Source: Holophaga sp.
GTDB lineage: Bacteria > Acidobacteriota > Holophagae > Holophagales > Holophagaceae
Assembly: GCA_031292735.1 (NCBI GenBank)
Contig: JARLGP010000034.1
Location: 1-13,354 of the forward strand
Length of the DNA stretch: 13,354 nt
Direction of reading: 5' to 3'
The notes under the pieces are model-generated. The model was not told the origin of the DNA, did not search any database, and worked only from the letters and a program-made list of their open reading frames with translations. The translations under genes and the position numbers were made by a program. The first letter of the stretch is position 1. The number at the start of each line of letters is the position of its first letter. This document shows positions 1-9,348 of the stretch, piece by piece.

Positions 1-637
1 CCGGCGGGCAGCCGTGCATGGTGGACAGGGTGATGTGGTTGGACAGCTCCGTGGGGATGGCGATGTCGCGCACCGCCGGGTAGACCTTGGCCACCTGGTC
101 GACGGCGGCGGGCAGCGCGGCGCCGGCGTCGCGCATGGCGGCGACGAAGGCCTGCACCCGGGCGCTCTGGATGCCCTCCAGGTTGTAGCCGATGCTCATG
201 TTGAAGTGGGTGCCGGGGTCCGGCAGGCCCATCCTGTGGGCCAGGGCGTGCAGCAGCACCCAGGCGTTGAGGTACTCCCGGAACGACTCCTCCAGCTTGA
301 GCTCCTGGGACCACTCGCAGTTGTAGGTCTCGTCCGCGGAGTCGATGCAGGGCCGGCTCACCTCGATCTCGTCCAGGACCTGGACGGTCTTGAGCTCGAT
401 GAAGCGGGCGCCGCACAGCCAGCTGGCGACGATGTTCTGGGCCAGCTGGGTGTGGGGCCCGGCGGCCACGCCCAGGGGCGCGGCGATGGTGTGGCCGAAC
501 CGCCGCACCGCCATGCGCGCCGAAGGCACCTGGAAATTGGCCTTGGGGATGCCCAGGACGGTGTCCCGGGTATCGAGCTCGTTGAAGATCCAGCCGGCGA
601 GCATGTCGAGCGGAGCGGTGCGGAAGGGCTTTTCCAT
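1..637 (-). CDS. ygfK: YgfK-type putative selenate reductase / Se-Mo hydroxylase partner subunit (5' part only)
   Basis: This is the first 212 codons of a protein that continues beyond base 1, so its 3' end is missing. I recognise the YgfK N-terminal region, which resembles a dihydroorotate dehydrogenase-like barrel. It carries AAGPHTQLAQNIV (residues 58-70), ARFIELKTVQVLD (77-89), the conserved CID at 97-99, FNMSIGYNLEGI (145-156) and LSTMHGCPP (204-212), all close to E. coli YgfK as I remember it. Full-length YgfK (about 1,000 residues) continues with a glutamate synthase-like NAD(P)/FAD domain and 4Fe-4S clusters, and is thought to pass electrons to or from a selenium-dependent molybdenum hydroxylase. 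The physiological reaction is unproven. The start is the ATG at 637, 27 nt downstream of the xdh stop. The upstream GGGA is a weak ribosome site. It is almost certainly co-transcribed with xdh. Confidence 0.93.
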   Translation of the reverse strand, partial: MEKPFRTAPLDMLAGWIFNELDTRDTVLGIPKANFQVPSARMAVRRFGHTIAAPLGVAAGPHTQLAQNIVASWLCGARFIELKTVQVLDEIEVSRPCIDSADETYNCEWSQELKLEESFREYLNAWVLLHALAHRMGLPDPGTHFNMSIGYNLEGIQSARVQAFVAAMRDAGAALPAAVDQVAKVYPAVRDIAIPTELSNHITLSTMHGCPP

Positions 638-664
638 GGCGGTGTCGTTCCCGGGGGTTGCGGG

Positions 665-3265
665 TTAGGGTTTGTTCTTCTTGCCCAGCAGGCGCATGTC
701 CCGGAGGGGCAGGCTGGTGCGGCGGATGCCGTCGAAATGGCAGAGGGCGTTGGCCACGGCCGGGGCGGTGGGGACCAGGCCGATCTCGCCGACCCCCTTG
801 GCGCCGTACGGCCCGTGGGCGTCCGGCACCTCCACCCCGATCACCTCCATGGGCGGCATGTCCCTGGCCCGGATGATGCCCAGGTCGGCCATCTTCCAGG
901 ACACGGGCCAGCCGTCCTTGTAGGGGAAGTCCTCGGTCACCGCGTAGCCCAGGCCCATGTGCAGGGAACCCTCGATCTGGCCCTCGAACAGGGTGGGGTT
1001 CAGGATCCTGCCGGCGTCGTGGGCGGCGGTGATGCGGGTGATCTTCCCGGTGTCGTCCAGCTCCACCATCTGGGCGGCGTAGCCGTACGAGTAGTGGGTG
1101 ACGATGTCCTGGCCCGGCGGGAGCTCGGCCCCCACCTTGGTGGTCCAGTCGCAGACCCACTCGCCCCGGTAGTCCCGCCCGGCCAGGTCGGCCAGGGTCC
1201 TGCCTTCGGCCAGGTCCCGCTTCAGGTCCCGGCAGGCCACCCGCACCGAGTTGCCCACCAGCGAGGTGCCGCGCGAGGCGGTGGTCATGCCGCAGTAGGT
1301 CTCGGCGTCGGTCTCCACCCGCACCTCGATGATGGCCGGGTCGATGCCGGTCTCGGTGACCAGGGTCTGCAGCGCCATGTTGTGCGCCCCGTGGCCCATC
1401 TCGCACCAGCCGTGGTGCAGCACCACCTTGTCCGGGCCGAGCACGCTGATCTTGGCCCGGCCGAAGTCGGGCATGCCGCAGCCGATGCCGGTGTTCTTGA
1501 TGGCGGCGGCGATGCCGGCGATGCGGGCCCCCTGGAAGCGCTCCTTGAGGGCCTCCAGGCAGGCGCGCACGCCGACCCCGCTGGTCAGCACCTGGCCGGT
1601 GGCGGTGGCCTTGCCTTCCACCAGGGCGTTGTCCCAGCGGAACTGCCAGCGGTCGAAGCCGCCCATGGCGCACAGCTCGTCCATGCTGGACTCGATGGCG
1701 AAGCAGGCCTGGTTGGCGCCGAACCCACGCATGGCGCCGCAGGAGGCGTTGTTGGTGATGACCGCGGTGCCCTTCACGTGCACGTGGGGGATGGCGTAGG
1801 CCCCTGCGGAGTGGGCCACGGCCCGCTCGATGACCTTCATGCCCACGCTGGCGTAGGCGCCGGAGTCCGAGTGCATCTGGGCCACCAGGGCCACCAGGCG
1901 GCCCTCCCGGTCGCAGCCCAGCTGGTAGTCCATGACGATGGGATGGCGCTTGGCGTGCATGCGCAGGGACATCTTGCGGTCGAACCGGATCATCACCGGG
2001 CGCCCGGTGGCCAGGCAGAGCATGGCGGCGTGATGCTGGCCCATGAGGTCTTCCTTGCCGCCGAAGCCGCCGCCGTTCTGCACCAGCACCACGTTCACCA
2101 GCCGCTCGGGCAGGTCCAGCAGTTCGGCGATCTGCCGGCGGTCTTCGTAGCCGCCCTGGCCGCCGTCGTAGATCTTCACCCCGGGTTCGCCGTCCTTGCT
2201 CCAGGGCACGGCCAGGGCCGCTTCCGGTTCCAGGAAGGCGTGCTCGATGCGCTGGGTGGTGTAGCGCTTGCGGGTGACGAAGGCGGCGCCCTTGAGCGCC
2301 TCTTCCGCGTTGCCCACGCGCACCTCGGTGACCGAAAGGACGTTGCCCTTTTCGGTGAGCTGCGGCGCGCCGGGCTCCAGGGCCTCGAACAGGTCGGTGA
2401 CCGGGGGCAGCACCTGGTAGTCCACCTTCACCAGGGCGGCCGCCTGGGTCGCCGCGGCCTCGGTCTCGGCCGCCACCGCGGCCAGCACGTCGCCGATGCA
2501 GCGGGTCTCCTCCCCTTCCAGCACCATCACCGGCCAGTCCCGGTAGATCATGCCGTTGATCCGCTTGCCCTTGATGTCCTTGGCGGTGAGCACCGCCAGC
2601 ACGCCGGGGAACGCCAGGGCCTCGCTGATGTCCACCTTGAGCACCCTGGCCCGGGGGTGGTCGGAGCAGCGCAGGGCGCCGTAGACCATGCCCGGCTCGG
2701 TCATGTCGCCCACGAACACCCGTTCGCCGAGCACCGCCTCCCGGGCGGAATACTTGGGATGCCGGGTGCCCACCGCGCCGGTGTCCTTGGGGAACACCAC
2801 CGGCCGGCCGGTGCGCAGCGCCTCCGCGGCGCACTCCACGGAATCGATGATCTTCTTGTAGCCGGTGCAGCGGCAGAGGTTGCCGGTGAGGCCGTCGGTG
2901 ATCTCCTGGCGCGAGGCGTCGGGATTCTTGTGCAGGATGGCGGCGGCCTTCATGACGATGCCCGGCGTGCAGAAGCCGCACTGGACCCCGCCCTTGAGCA
3001 CGAAGCCGTCGGCGAAGGCGTCGCGCTCCGCCTGGGGCAGCCCCTCCAGGGTGGTGACGCTGTGCCCGGCCACGTCCTTCATGGTCATGCGGCAGCTGAG
3101 CCGCGCCTTGCCGTCCACCAGGATGGTGCAGCAGCCGCAGACCCCCTCCCCCGAGCAGCCGTCCTTGGGACTGATGAGCCCGGCCACGTCGCGCAGGTAG
3201 CTGAGCAGCGACATGGTGGGGTCCGCGTCGTAGCGTCCGATCTGGCCGTTGAGCGTGAACTCCAT
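665..3265 (-). CDS. xdh: Selenium-dependent xanthine dehydrogenase / molybdenum hydroxylase (2Fe-2S plus Mo domains fused)
   Basis: An 866-residue fusion of an N-terminal ferredoxin-type 2Fe-2S domain and a molybdopterin catalytic domain. The plant-type cluster ligands are C37, C43, C46 and C58. The second cluster ligands are C96, C99, C131 and C133 (CGFCTPG and CRCTGY). The Mo domain shows QNGGGFGGKE (396-405), GAMRGFGANQ (510-519) and GAKGVGEIGL (821-830), in which E827 is the family's catalytic Glu. The family (selenium-dependent xanthine dehydrogenase, related to E. coli XdhD) carries labile selenium on molybdenum, not selenocysteine, and no in-frame stop codon needs recoding. The likely role is hydroxylation of a purine or similar heterocycle. 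No FAD domain is present; the next gene, ygfK, could supply flavin. I chose the ATG at 3265 because GAGGG precedes it and the ferredoxin domain begins there. The frame is open for 72 more codons upstream, but those residues look like untranslated leader. Confidence 0.93.
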   Translation of the reverse strand: MEFTLNGQIGRYDADPTMSLLSYLRDVAGLISPKDGCSGEGVCGCCTILVDGKARLSCRMTMKDVAGHSVTTLEGLPQAERDAFADGFVLKGGVQCGFCTPGIVMKAAAILHKNPDASRQEITDGLTGNLCRCTGYKKIIDSVECAAEALRTGRPVVFPKDTGAVGTRHPKYSAREAVLGERVFVGDMTEPGMVYGALRCSDHPRARVLKVDISEALAFPGVLAVLTAKDIKGKRINGMIYRDWPVMVLEGEETRCIGDVLAAVAAETEAAATQAAALVKVDYQVLPPVTDLFEALEPGAPQLTEKGNVLSVTEVRVGNAEEALKGAAFVTRKRYTTQRIEHAFLEPEAALAVPWSKDGEPGVKIYDGGQGGYEDRRQIAELLDLPERLVNVVLVQNGGGFGGKEDLMGQHHAAMLCLATGRPVMIRFDRKMSLRMHAKRHPIVMDYQLGCDREGRLVALVAQMHSDSGAYASVGMKVIERAVAHSAGAYAIPHVHVKGTAVITNNASCGAMRGFGANQACFAIESSMDELCAMGGFDRWQFRWDNALVEGKATATGQVLTSGVGVRACLEALKERFQGARIAGIAAAIKNTGIGCGMPDFGRAKISVLGPDKVVLHHGWCEMGHGAHNMALQTLVTETGIDPAIIEVRVETDAETYCGMTTASRGTSLVGNSVRVACRDLKRDLAEGRTLADLAGRDYRGEWVCDWTTKVGAELPPGQDIVTHYSYGYAAQMVELDDTGKITRITAAHDAGRILNPTLFEGQIEGSLHMGLGYAVTEDFPYKDGWPVSWKMADLGIIRARDMPPMEVIGVEVPDAHGPYGAKGVGEIGLVPTAPAVANALCHFDGIRRTSLPLRDMRLLGKKNKP

Positions 3266-3445
3266 GGTTCCCTCTTCCGTTACTGCGTTATGGGAAGGTT
3301 CTGGTGCCCCGGAAAGGGCCGTATGGGCCTTCTCCTTCCGGGAAGGTGGATCGGGGTCGCCGCGTTCACCATGAAGGCTCATGCTGCCCTCCGCCTGAAT
3401 GTGGCAGTTATCCGAAATGATTGTTATAGAAAGACCTATCAATCC
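3266..3445 (-). other. Long untranslated leader of xdh
   Basis: About 180 nt lie between the predicted start of transcription and the xdh ATG. A short ATG-initiated frame could begin here on the minus strand, but it runs straight into xdh in frame and resembles no family. A small hairpin, CCTTC-CCG-GAAGG, is visible around 3335-3350. I looked for the conserved blocks of the Moco and purine riboswitches by eye and did not find them. Confidence 0.4.
3420..3443. promoter_or_regulatory. Operator-like imperfect inverted repeat at the xdh transcription start
   Basis: On the plus strand ATTGTTATAG faces CTATCAAT across the six bases AAAGAC. Eight base pairs match, with two extra bases in the left arm. 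The repeat begins a few bases after the predicted start site near 3446, a place where a repressor could block initiation. No known operator consensus was recognised. It could instead be a small RNA hairpin. Confidence 0.35.
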
Positions 3446-3452
3446 ACGGATG

Positions 3453-3481
3453 ATTCTAGGTTCAAAGGTTTTTATGGTCAA
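3453..3481 (-). promoter_or_regulatory. Sigma70-like promoter of xdh-ygfK with UP-like A/T tract
   Basis: Read on the minus strand, TTGACC (3481-3476) and TAGAAT (3458-3453) are separated by exactly 17 nt. Directly upstream (about 3482-3515) lies an A/T-only-like tract containing the palindrome AAAAATTTTT, which fits an UP element. The whole island (about 3410-3540) is far richer in A and T than any other part of the window. Transcription would start near 3446, leaving a leader of about 180 nt before the xdh ATG. The start site is inferred. Confidence 0.7.
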
Positions 3482-3525
3482 GAAATTTTCTTCATGGTTA
3501 AAAATTTTTCACAAGCAACAATACT

Positions 3526-4362
3526 TTACTTATCAGGTAAACCAATCGCCAGGACCATCGAAGCCGCGGCGGCCACCATGGCGCAAGGGAGGCTGGCCTC
3601 CAGGCCGAAGCTGCCGCCGGTAAGCCAGGCGGCCTGGCCATGAAACTCCGGACGCCACCATCCGGTGCTGGGGATGCCGCTCACGCTGAACCCCAGAAGG
3701 GTGCCCTGGGTCCAGTTCCAGCCCAGGTGCAGGCCGATGGGCATGGCCAGGCTGCCGGTGCGCAGGTAGCACAGGCCCAGCAGGATGGCGGCGATGGCGA
3801 TGTCTAGGCTGGCCCAGGCCCGGGTGGCTCCGGTCATGCCCGGGTTGCCCCAGTGCACCCCGGCGAACAGCAGCGCGATCAGCAGCTGGGCCGGCCAGCG
3901 GCCGATCCCCTGGTGCAGCCGCTGGAACAGGTAGCCCCGGAACAGCAGCTCCTCGCTGAAGGCCACCGAAAGATACAGCCAGGCGCCCGTCAGCAGGGCG
4001 CTCCCGCTGGCCTGGGGGTTGCGCGCCAGGCGGAAGCTCCCGCCCAGCAACCCGGGCAGGGCCATCAGGGCCATGAGCCCCGCGCCGGCCAGGGCGCCCA
4101 GCAGGAACTGCCGGGCCCAGCGCCGGTCCAGGCGCAGGCCCACCGAGGCCAGGGGCCGGCCTTCCATCCGCAGGGCGAACCAGGTGAGGCCGAGGAAGGC
4201 CGCGAAGGAGAACCAGGGCGCGGGGAGCCAGGAATCGCCCGGCCCCAGCCAGGGCAGGGTGAAGGCGGCGCTGTTGCAGAACCCGGCGGCCAGGGCGAAA
4301 AGCAGGACCTTGCAGCCGTTGCGCAGGCTGCCGTCGGGTGCGAACAACAGGGATGCCATCAC
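3526..4362 (-). CDS. CPBP family intramembrane glutamic endopeptidase (CAAX protease-like)
   Basis: A 278-residue hydrophobic protein with the three motifs of the CPBP/Abi (Rce1-like) membrane protease family. EExxxR is at E137-E138-R142 (SEELLFRG), FxxxH at F166-H170 (FAGVH), and HxxxN at H212-N216 (HLGWN). Together they would form the intramembrane active site. About seven hydrophobic segments can be read, including around 17-35, 50-65, 86-107, 125-136, 157-170, 186-200 and 259-276. The substrate is unknown; members range from prenyl-protein proteases to bacteriocin-immunity proteins. The first codon is GTG at 4362, followed at once by ATG at 4359; either could be the start. It begins 3 nt after the TPR gene stop with no clear Shine-Dalgarno, so translation is probably coupled. 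Confidence 0.87.
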   Translation of the reverse strand: MMASLLFAPDGSLRNGCKVLLFALAAGFCNSAAFTLPWLGPGDSWLPAPWFSFAAFLGLTWFALRMEGRPLASVGLRLDRRWARQFLLGALAGAGLMALMALPGLLGGSFRLARNPQASGSALLTGAWLYLSVAFSEELLFRGYLFQRLHQGIGRWPAQLLIALLFAGVHWGNPGMTGATRAWASLDIAIAAILLGLCYLRTGSLAMPIGLHLGWNWTQGTLLGFSVSGIPSTGWWRPEFHGQAAWLTGGSFGLEASLPCAMVAAAASMVLAIGLPDK

Positions 4363-4365
4363 GTG

Positions 4366-4973
4366 TCAGGGACGGGCCCCATGATCGGCGTACGCCAGGC
4401 CCACGATCTTATACACCTGATCGTCCCCGGCGCGGCCGGTGAGCGCGTGGCGGAACCACACCGCCGCCAGGTCCGGGTTCTTGATGCGCAGGAAGGCCCG
4501 GCCGAAGCCCACGCACATCCCCCAGTCGCTCGGTTCCAGGGCGTAGGCCCGCTCCATGTAGCCGTTGCCCTCCACCGGGAACCCGGCGTCGGTGAACTGC
4601 AGGCCCAGCGAGGCGAGGATGGCCTTGTTCTTGGGCGCCTGCTCCAGCGCCGTGGTGGCCGCGGCGGTGGCTTCGGCCTTGGCGCCCTGGGAAAGCCAGG
4701 CCTGGGCGATGAGGGCGTGGGTGGTGGCGTCCCGCTTGCCGATCCGGGCCGCCCGCTGGAAGGCCTCCAGGGCCCGGGACTTGGCCCCGGCGGCCAGGTA
4801 GATCCGGCCGAACTCCGCGAGCATCCGGCTGTCCTCGGGGTGCGCGGTCCGGGCCTTGTCGGCGCAGACCACCATGATGGTCTTGGGATCGTGCATGAAG
4901 AAATCCGGGGCCAGGCCGGGAGCGGTCTGGGCCATCAGGGCGGTGCCGCCCAGGAGCGCCAGCAGGACGTGGG

Positions 4974-4977
<4 letters not shown>
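4366..4977 (-). CDS. Small exported tetratricopeptide-repeat protein
   Basis: A 203-residue protein. It begins with a short signal-like sequence (MTHVLLALLGGTALMAQT, residues 1-18) that is probably cleaved after AMAQ-type residues, so it should lie in the periplasm or outside. The rest reads as about four helix-turn-helix TPR units (roughly 46-79, 80-113, 114-148 and 149-182), with typical small residues and a final acidic/aromatic position. This predicts a protein-binding scaffold; no catalytic motif is seen. Its ATG overlaps the carboxyltransferase stop as ATGA, so the two are translationally coupled although their functions have no obvious link. The CPBP protease follows 3 nt later. An alternative is a cytoplasmic TPR protein, if the N-terminus is not a true signal. 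Confidence 0.75.
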
Positions 4978-6512
<1,535 letters not shown>

Positions 6513-6537
6513 TGCCACTCCTGTGCACAAAACCAAC

Positions 6538-6567
6538 ATTATAGCTTTTTGCCAAGCGCATGGCCAA
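6538..6567 (-). promoter_or_regulatory. Sigma70-like promoter of the carboxyltransferase-TPR-protease unit
   Basis: On the minus strand TTGGCC (6567-6562) and a perfect TATAAT (6543-6538) are 18 nt apart, inside the 79-nt gap between kdpE and the carboxyltransferase. Transcription would begin near 6531, about 19 nt before the ATG, with the AGGAG ribosome site within that leader. This makes the carboxyltransferase a separate unit from the kinase/regulator pair upstream. Confidence 0.65.
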
Positions 6568-6591
6568 TACAACCCGACCAGATTCCATTTG

Positions 6592-7293
6592 TCAGGGATC
6601 GGATTTTAGCCGGTAGCCGATGCCCAGTTCCGTGAGCAACAGGCGCGGGCGGGTGGGGTCGGCCTCCAGTTTCTTGCGCAGGCTGCGCATGTAGACCCGC
6701 ACGTAGGTCGCGTGGGCCAGGGAGCCCTCGCCCCAGACTTCCTGGAGCAGCTGGCCGTGGGTGAGCACCTGGCCGGCGTGGCGCAGCAGCACCGCCAGCA
6801 GGTCGAATTCGTTCTTGGTGAGCCGCACCGGCTTCCCGTCCAGGGTCACCTCCCGGCTGGAGATGTTCATGCGCAGCCCGCCCGCCTCCATCACCGCCGG
6901 GGCCGGGGCGGAGCGGTCGGCGGAATGCCGCAGGGCCACCCGGATCCGCGCCAGCAGCTCGGCCGAACCGAACGGCTTGGTGATGTAGTCGTCGGCGCCC
7001 ATGTCCAGGGCCAGCACCTTGTCCTCCTCGCGGCCCCGGGCGCTCACCACGATGATCGGCACCCGGCTGAGGGCGCGCAGCTCCCGGGCCAGGCTCAGGC
7101 CGTCGCCGTCGGGCAGGCCGAGGTCCAGCAGGATCACCTCCGGGGCCAGGCGGATGGCCAGCTCCTTGCCCCCTTCCCAGGTGGCGGTCTCGGTCACCTG
7201 GAAGCCGTGGGAGCGCAGGGTGGTCTGCAGGTACTGGCTGAGCTGGGCATCGTCTTCGACGACCAGGACGCGGGGTTGGGGTTCAGGACACAT
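6592..7293 (-). CDS. kdpE: KdpE-type OmpR-family response regulator
   Basis: A 233-residue regulator. The receiver domain (about 8-120) has the acidic pair E13/D14, phospho-acceptor D57 in LLDLGLPDGDG, switch S84 in VVSA and K106 in ITKPF. The C-terminal winged helix (about 135-230) ends with the family's LRKKLEADP and GIGYRL segments. It is expected to bind DNA as a phosphorylated dimer. I chose the ATG at 7293 because the receiver fold begins at residue 8 and the start overlaps the kinase stop by 11 nt, which implies coupled translation. The frame is open a further 45 codons upstream inside the kinase gene, but that stretch is not family-like. KdpE normally switches on the potassium pump kdpFABC, which is not in this window, so the real targets are unknown. 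Confidence 0.9.
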   Translation of the reverse strand: MCPEPQPRVLVVEDDAQLSQYLQTTLRSHGFQVTETATWEGGKELAIRLAPEVILLDLGLPDGDGLSLARELRALSRVPIIVVSARGREEDKVLALDMGADDYITKPFGSAELLARIRVALRHSADRSAPAPAVMEAGGLRMNISSREVTLDGKPVRLTKNEFDLLAVLLRHAGQVLTHGQLLQEVWGEGSLAHATYVRVYMRSLRKKLEADPTRPRLLLTELGIGYRLKSDP

Positions 7294-9277
7294 GGCGGCT
7301 ACCGTAGGTTTCCGGCAGGCAGTCCGGATCGGGCTCCATGCCTTCCAGGGCGGGCCCTGCCAGGGGCAGGGTGAGGATGACCTGGGCTCCGCCCTGGGGT
7401 CGGTTCTCGGCAATGATAGACCCTCCATGGACCTGGGCGATGCCCTTGCAGATGGCCAGGCCCAGGCCGGCGCCCGGCGTGGTGGTCCTTCCGGTTCCCC
7501 GGTAGAGTTTTTCGAAGATCAGCTCCTCTTCCCCGGGCGGCAGCCCCGGCCCCCGGTCGGCCACGGCGATGCGGAACCGGTCCTCCTCCACCCAGCCGCG
7601 CACCTCGATGGCGCTGCCCGGGGGGCTGAACTTGTTGGCGTTGTCCAGCATGTTGATGAGGGCCTGTTCCACCAGCACCGGGTCCATGGGCACCCACAGC
7701 TCCGGCAGCTCCACGGTGACCGGGCGGGCCTCCATCTGCTCCTCCAGGTGGCTCAGGGCGGAACCCACCACCTCCTCCACCGCCGCCCATTCCTTCTTCA
7801 CCTGCACCAGGCCCGCCTCCAGCCGGGTGATGTCCAGCAGGTTGTTGACCATGCGCAGCAGCCGCCGGGATTCCTGGTGGATGGTGCCCAGCAGCACCTT
7901 CTGGTCGGCCGGGGTGGATTGCGGGCCGGGGTCCAGCAGGGTGGTGGTGGCCCCGGTGATGGTGCCCAGCGGGGTCCGCAGGTCGTGGGAGATGCTGCTC
8001 AGCAGGGCGCTGCGCAGGTGCTCCTGCTCGGCCTGGATCAGGGCTTCGGTGCGGTCCTCGGCCAGGCTGGCCCGCTCCAGGGCCAGGGCGATCTGGGCGG
8101 TGAGCGGCACCAGCAGGCCCAGGCGGCCGGACTGCAGGGAGGCGGCCCGGGGCAGGAACAGCAGGGCCAGCACCCCCAGGGCCCGTTCGGAGCCGGGCAG
8201 GGGCAGCATGAGGCAGCGGCATCCGGGGTGGTCCTCGGTGCCGTGGCCGGCCGGCGCGCCCAGCTCCATGGCGGCCCGGGCGATCTCCAGCTCGCCCGGG
8301 GCGAGCAGCAGGTCCGGTCCGGACGCCGATCCCAGGCGGCCCTGGGCGTCGCACAGCAGCAGGGCCAGGGGCACCTCCAGCTCCCGGCGCAGGTAGGTCT
8401 CCACCCGCTGGCGGATGGCCAGGGCCGAGCCGCCTTCGGCCAGCACCCGGCCCAGGTGGTAGAGGGTGCGGGCGTGGCGCTCCCGCTCCTGGGCCAGCCG
8501 GGTCTGGGCCCGGGTCCGCTCGGCCAGGCCGAGGATCACCCAGCCCACCCCGAGCATCATCCCGAAGGTGCCGATGTGCTGGATGTCGGTGAGCACGAAG
8601 GTGTAGCGCGGGTCGATGAAGCAGAAGTCCAGGGTCAGGATGCTCAGCAGGGAGGCCACCACGGTGGGCCAGTGGCCGAACTGGGTGGCGGCCACGGTGA
8701 TGCACAGCATGTAGAGCATGATCACGTCGGCCAGGCCCAGGAAGTGGAACACCAGGTAGCCGACCGCGGTGGTGAGGCCCACGAAGCCGACCGCCAGGCC
8801 CAGCTTGCCCAGGTCCAGGGCCTCCGGATCGGCGGGGGGCCGTTCCAGGGGGGCCGGCTGGGCGGGCAGCACCCGGATGACCAGGTCCAGATCCCCCTGG
8901 GCCAGGTCTTCCAGCAGCGAGCCGGCGGGACGGGCCAGCACCAGGTGGGTCGCCTCCCGGGCCTTGGCCACGGCCAGCAGGTCCTGGGCCAGGGTGCGGC
9001 CCGAGGGCTGCAGCCGCACCAGGTCGCCGCCCAGCCCTTCCACCAGGCGCAGGTTGGCCGCCAGGCTGCGCTCTTCCGATTTGGAATGCAGGATCCGCGG
9101 GGGCTGGTCCAGGTGCACCGCCATCCAGGGGGCCCCGCGCCGATGGGCGATCCGGCAGGTCTCCCGGATCAGTTCTCCGCAGTCCGGCTTGCCGTCCACT
9201 GGAACCATGAACAAGAGGTCCCGCGCGGCTCCGGAGCAGGGTTCCCTAGCGCATGACCTTGACTCCTTCTCCGGCAT
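7283..9277 (-). CDS. kdpD: KdpD-like sensor histidine kinase lacking the N-terminal KdpD domain
   Basis: A 664-residue membrane kinase. In order it has a universal-stress-like alpha/beta domain (about 19-138), four hydrophobic segments of the DUF4118 type (about 158-180, 182-200, 205-220 and 236-252), a GAF-like region (about 285-400), and HisKA with H431 in SSISHDLRTPLG. The ATPase domain follows, with an N box around N546/N548, DRGPGLP (574-580) and GAGLGLAIC (602-610). E. coli KdpD is about 890 residues. The missing part is the roughly 200-residue N-terminal KdpD domain with its Walker-type ATP site. Upstream there is only a 71-nt gap and then dinB, so that domain is not encoded next door. 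The start ATG at 9277 has GGAG ten bases upstream. No other ATG precedes the first beta strand. The likely signal is K+ or ionic stress, but the pump genes are absent here. Confidence 0.9.
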   Translation of the reverse strand: MPEKESRSCAREPCSGAARDLLFMVPVDGKPDCGELIRETCRIAHRRGAPWMAVHLDQPPRILHSKSEERSLAANLRLVEGLGGDLVRLQPSGRTLAQDLLAVAKAREATHLVLARPAGSLLEDLAQGDLDLVIRVLPAQPAPLERPPADPEALDLGKLGLAVGFVGLTTAVGYLVFHFLGLADVIMLYMLCITVAATQFGHWPTVVASLLSILTLDFCFIDPRYTFVLTDIQHIGTFGMMLGVGWVILGLAERTRAQTRLAQERERHARTLYHLGRVLAEGGSALAIRQRVETYLRRELEVPLALLLCDAQGRLGSASGPDLLLAPGELEIARAAMELGAPAGHGTEDHPGCRCLMLPLPGSERALGVLALLFLPRAASLQSGRLGLLVPLTAQIALALERASLAEDRTEALIQAEQEHLRSALLSSISHDLRTPLGTITGATTTLLDPGPQSTPADQKVLLGTIHQESRRLLRMVNNLLDITRLEAGLVQVKKEWAAVEEVVGSALSHLEEQMEARPVTVELPELWVPMDPVLVEQALINMLDNANKFSPPGSAIEVRGWVEEDRFRIAVADRGPGLPPGEEELIFEKLYRGTGRTTTPGAGLGLAICKGIAQVHGGSIIAENRPQGGAQVILTLPLAGPALEGMEPDPDCLPETYGSRHVS

Positions 9278-9348
9278 GATTCAGACGCTCCAACTCCATG
9301 AGGCTATAGGGGATGGTAGCCCTCATCAGCATATATATGTTTAGTTCA

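Noticed and set aside
665..3265. Selenocysteine in the selenium-dependent hydroxylase
   Set aside because: The frame has no internal TGA, and the family holds selenium as a labile cofactor, so no recoding element is needed.
3266..3445. Molybdenum-cofactor riboswitch in the xdh leader
   Set aside because: Only short G-rich patches are seen; the conserved Moco motif blocks could not be matched by eye.
14..3643. A 1,209-codon open frame on the plus strand opposite xdh and ygfK
   Set aside because: It is Gly/Ala/His/Val-rich with no family resemblance. It is the mirror of strongly conserved genes on the other strand, as expected in very GC-rich DNA. Other long antisense frames opposite the carboxyltransferase and kinase were rejected for the same reason.
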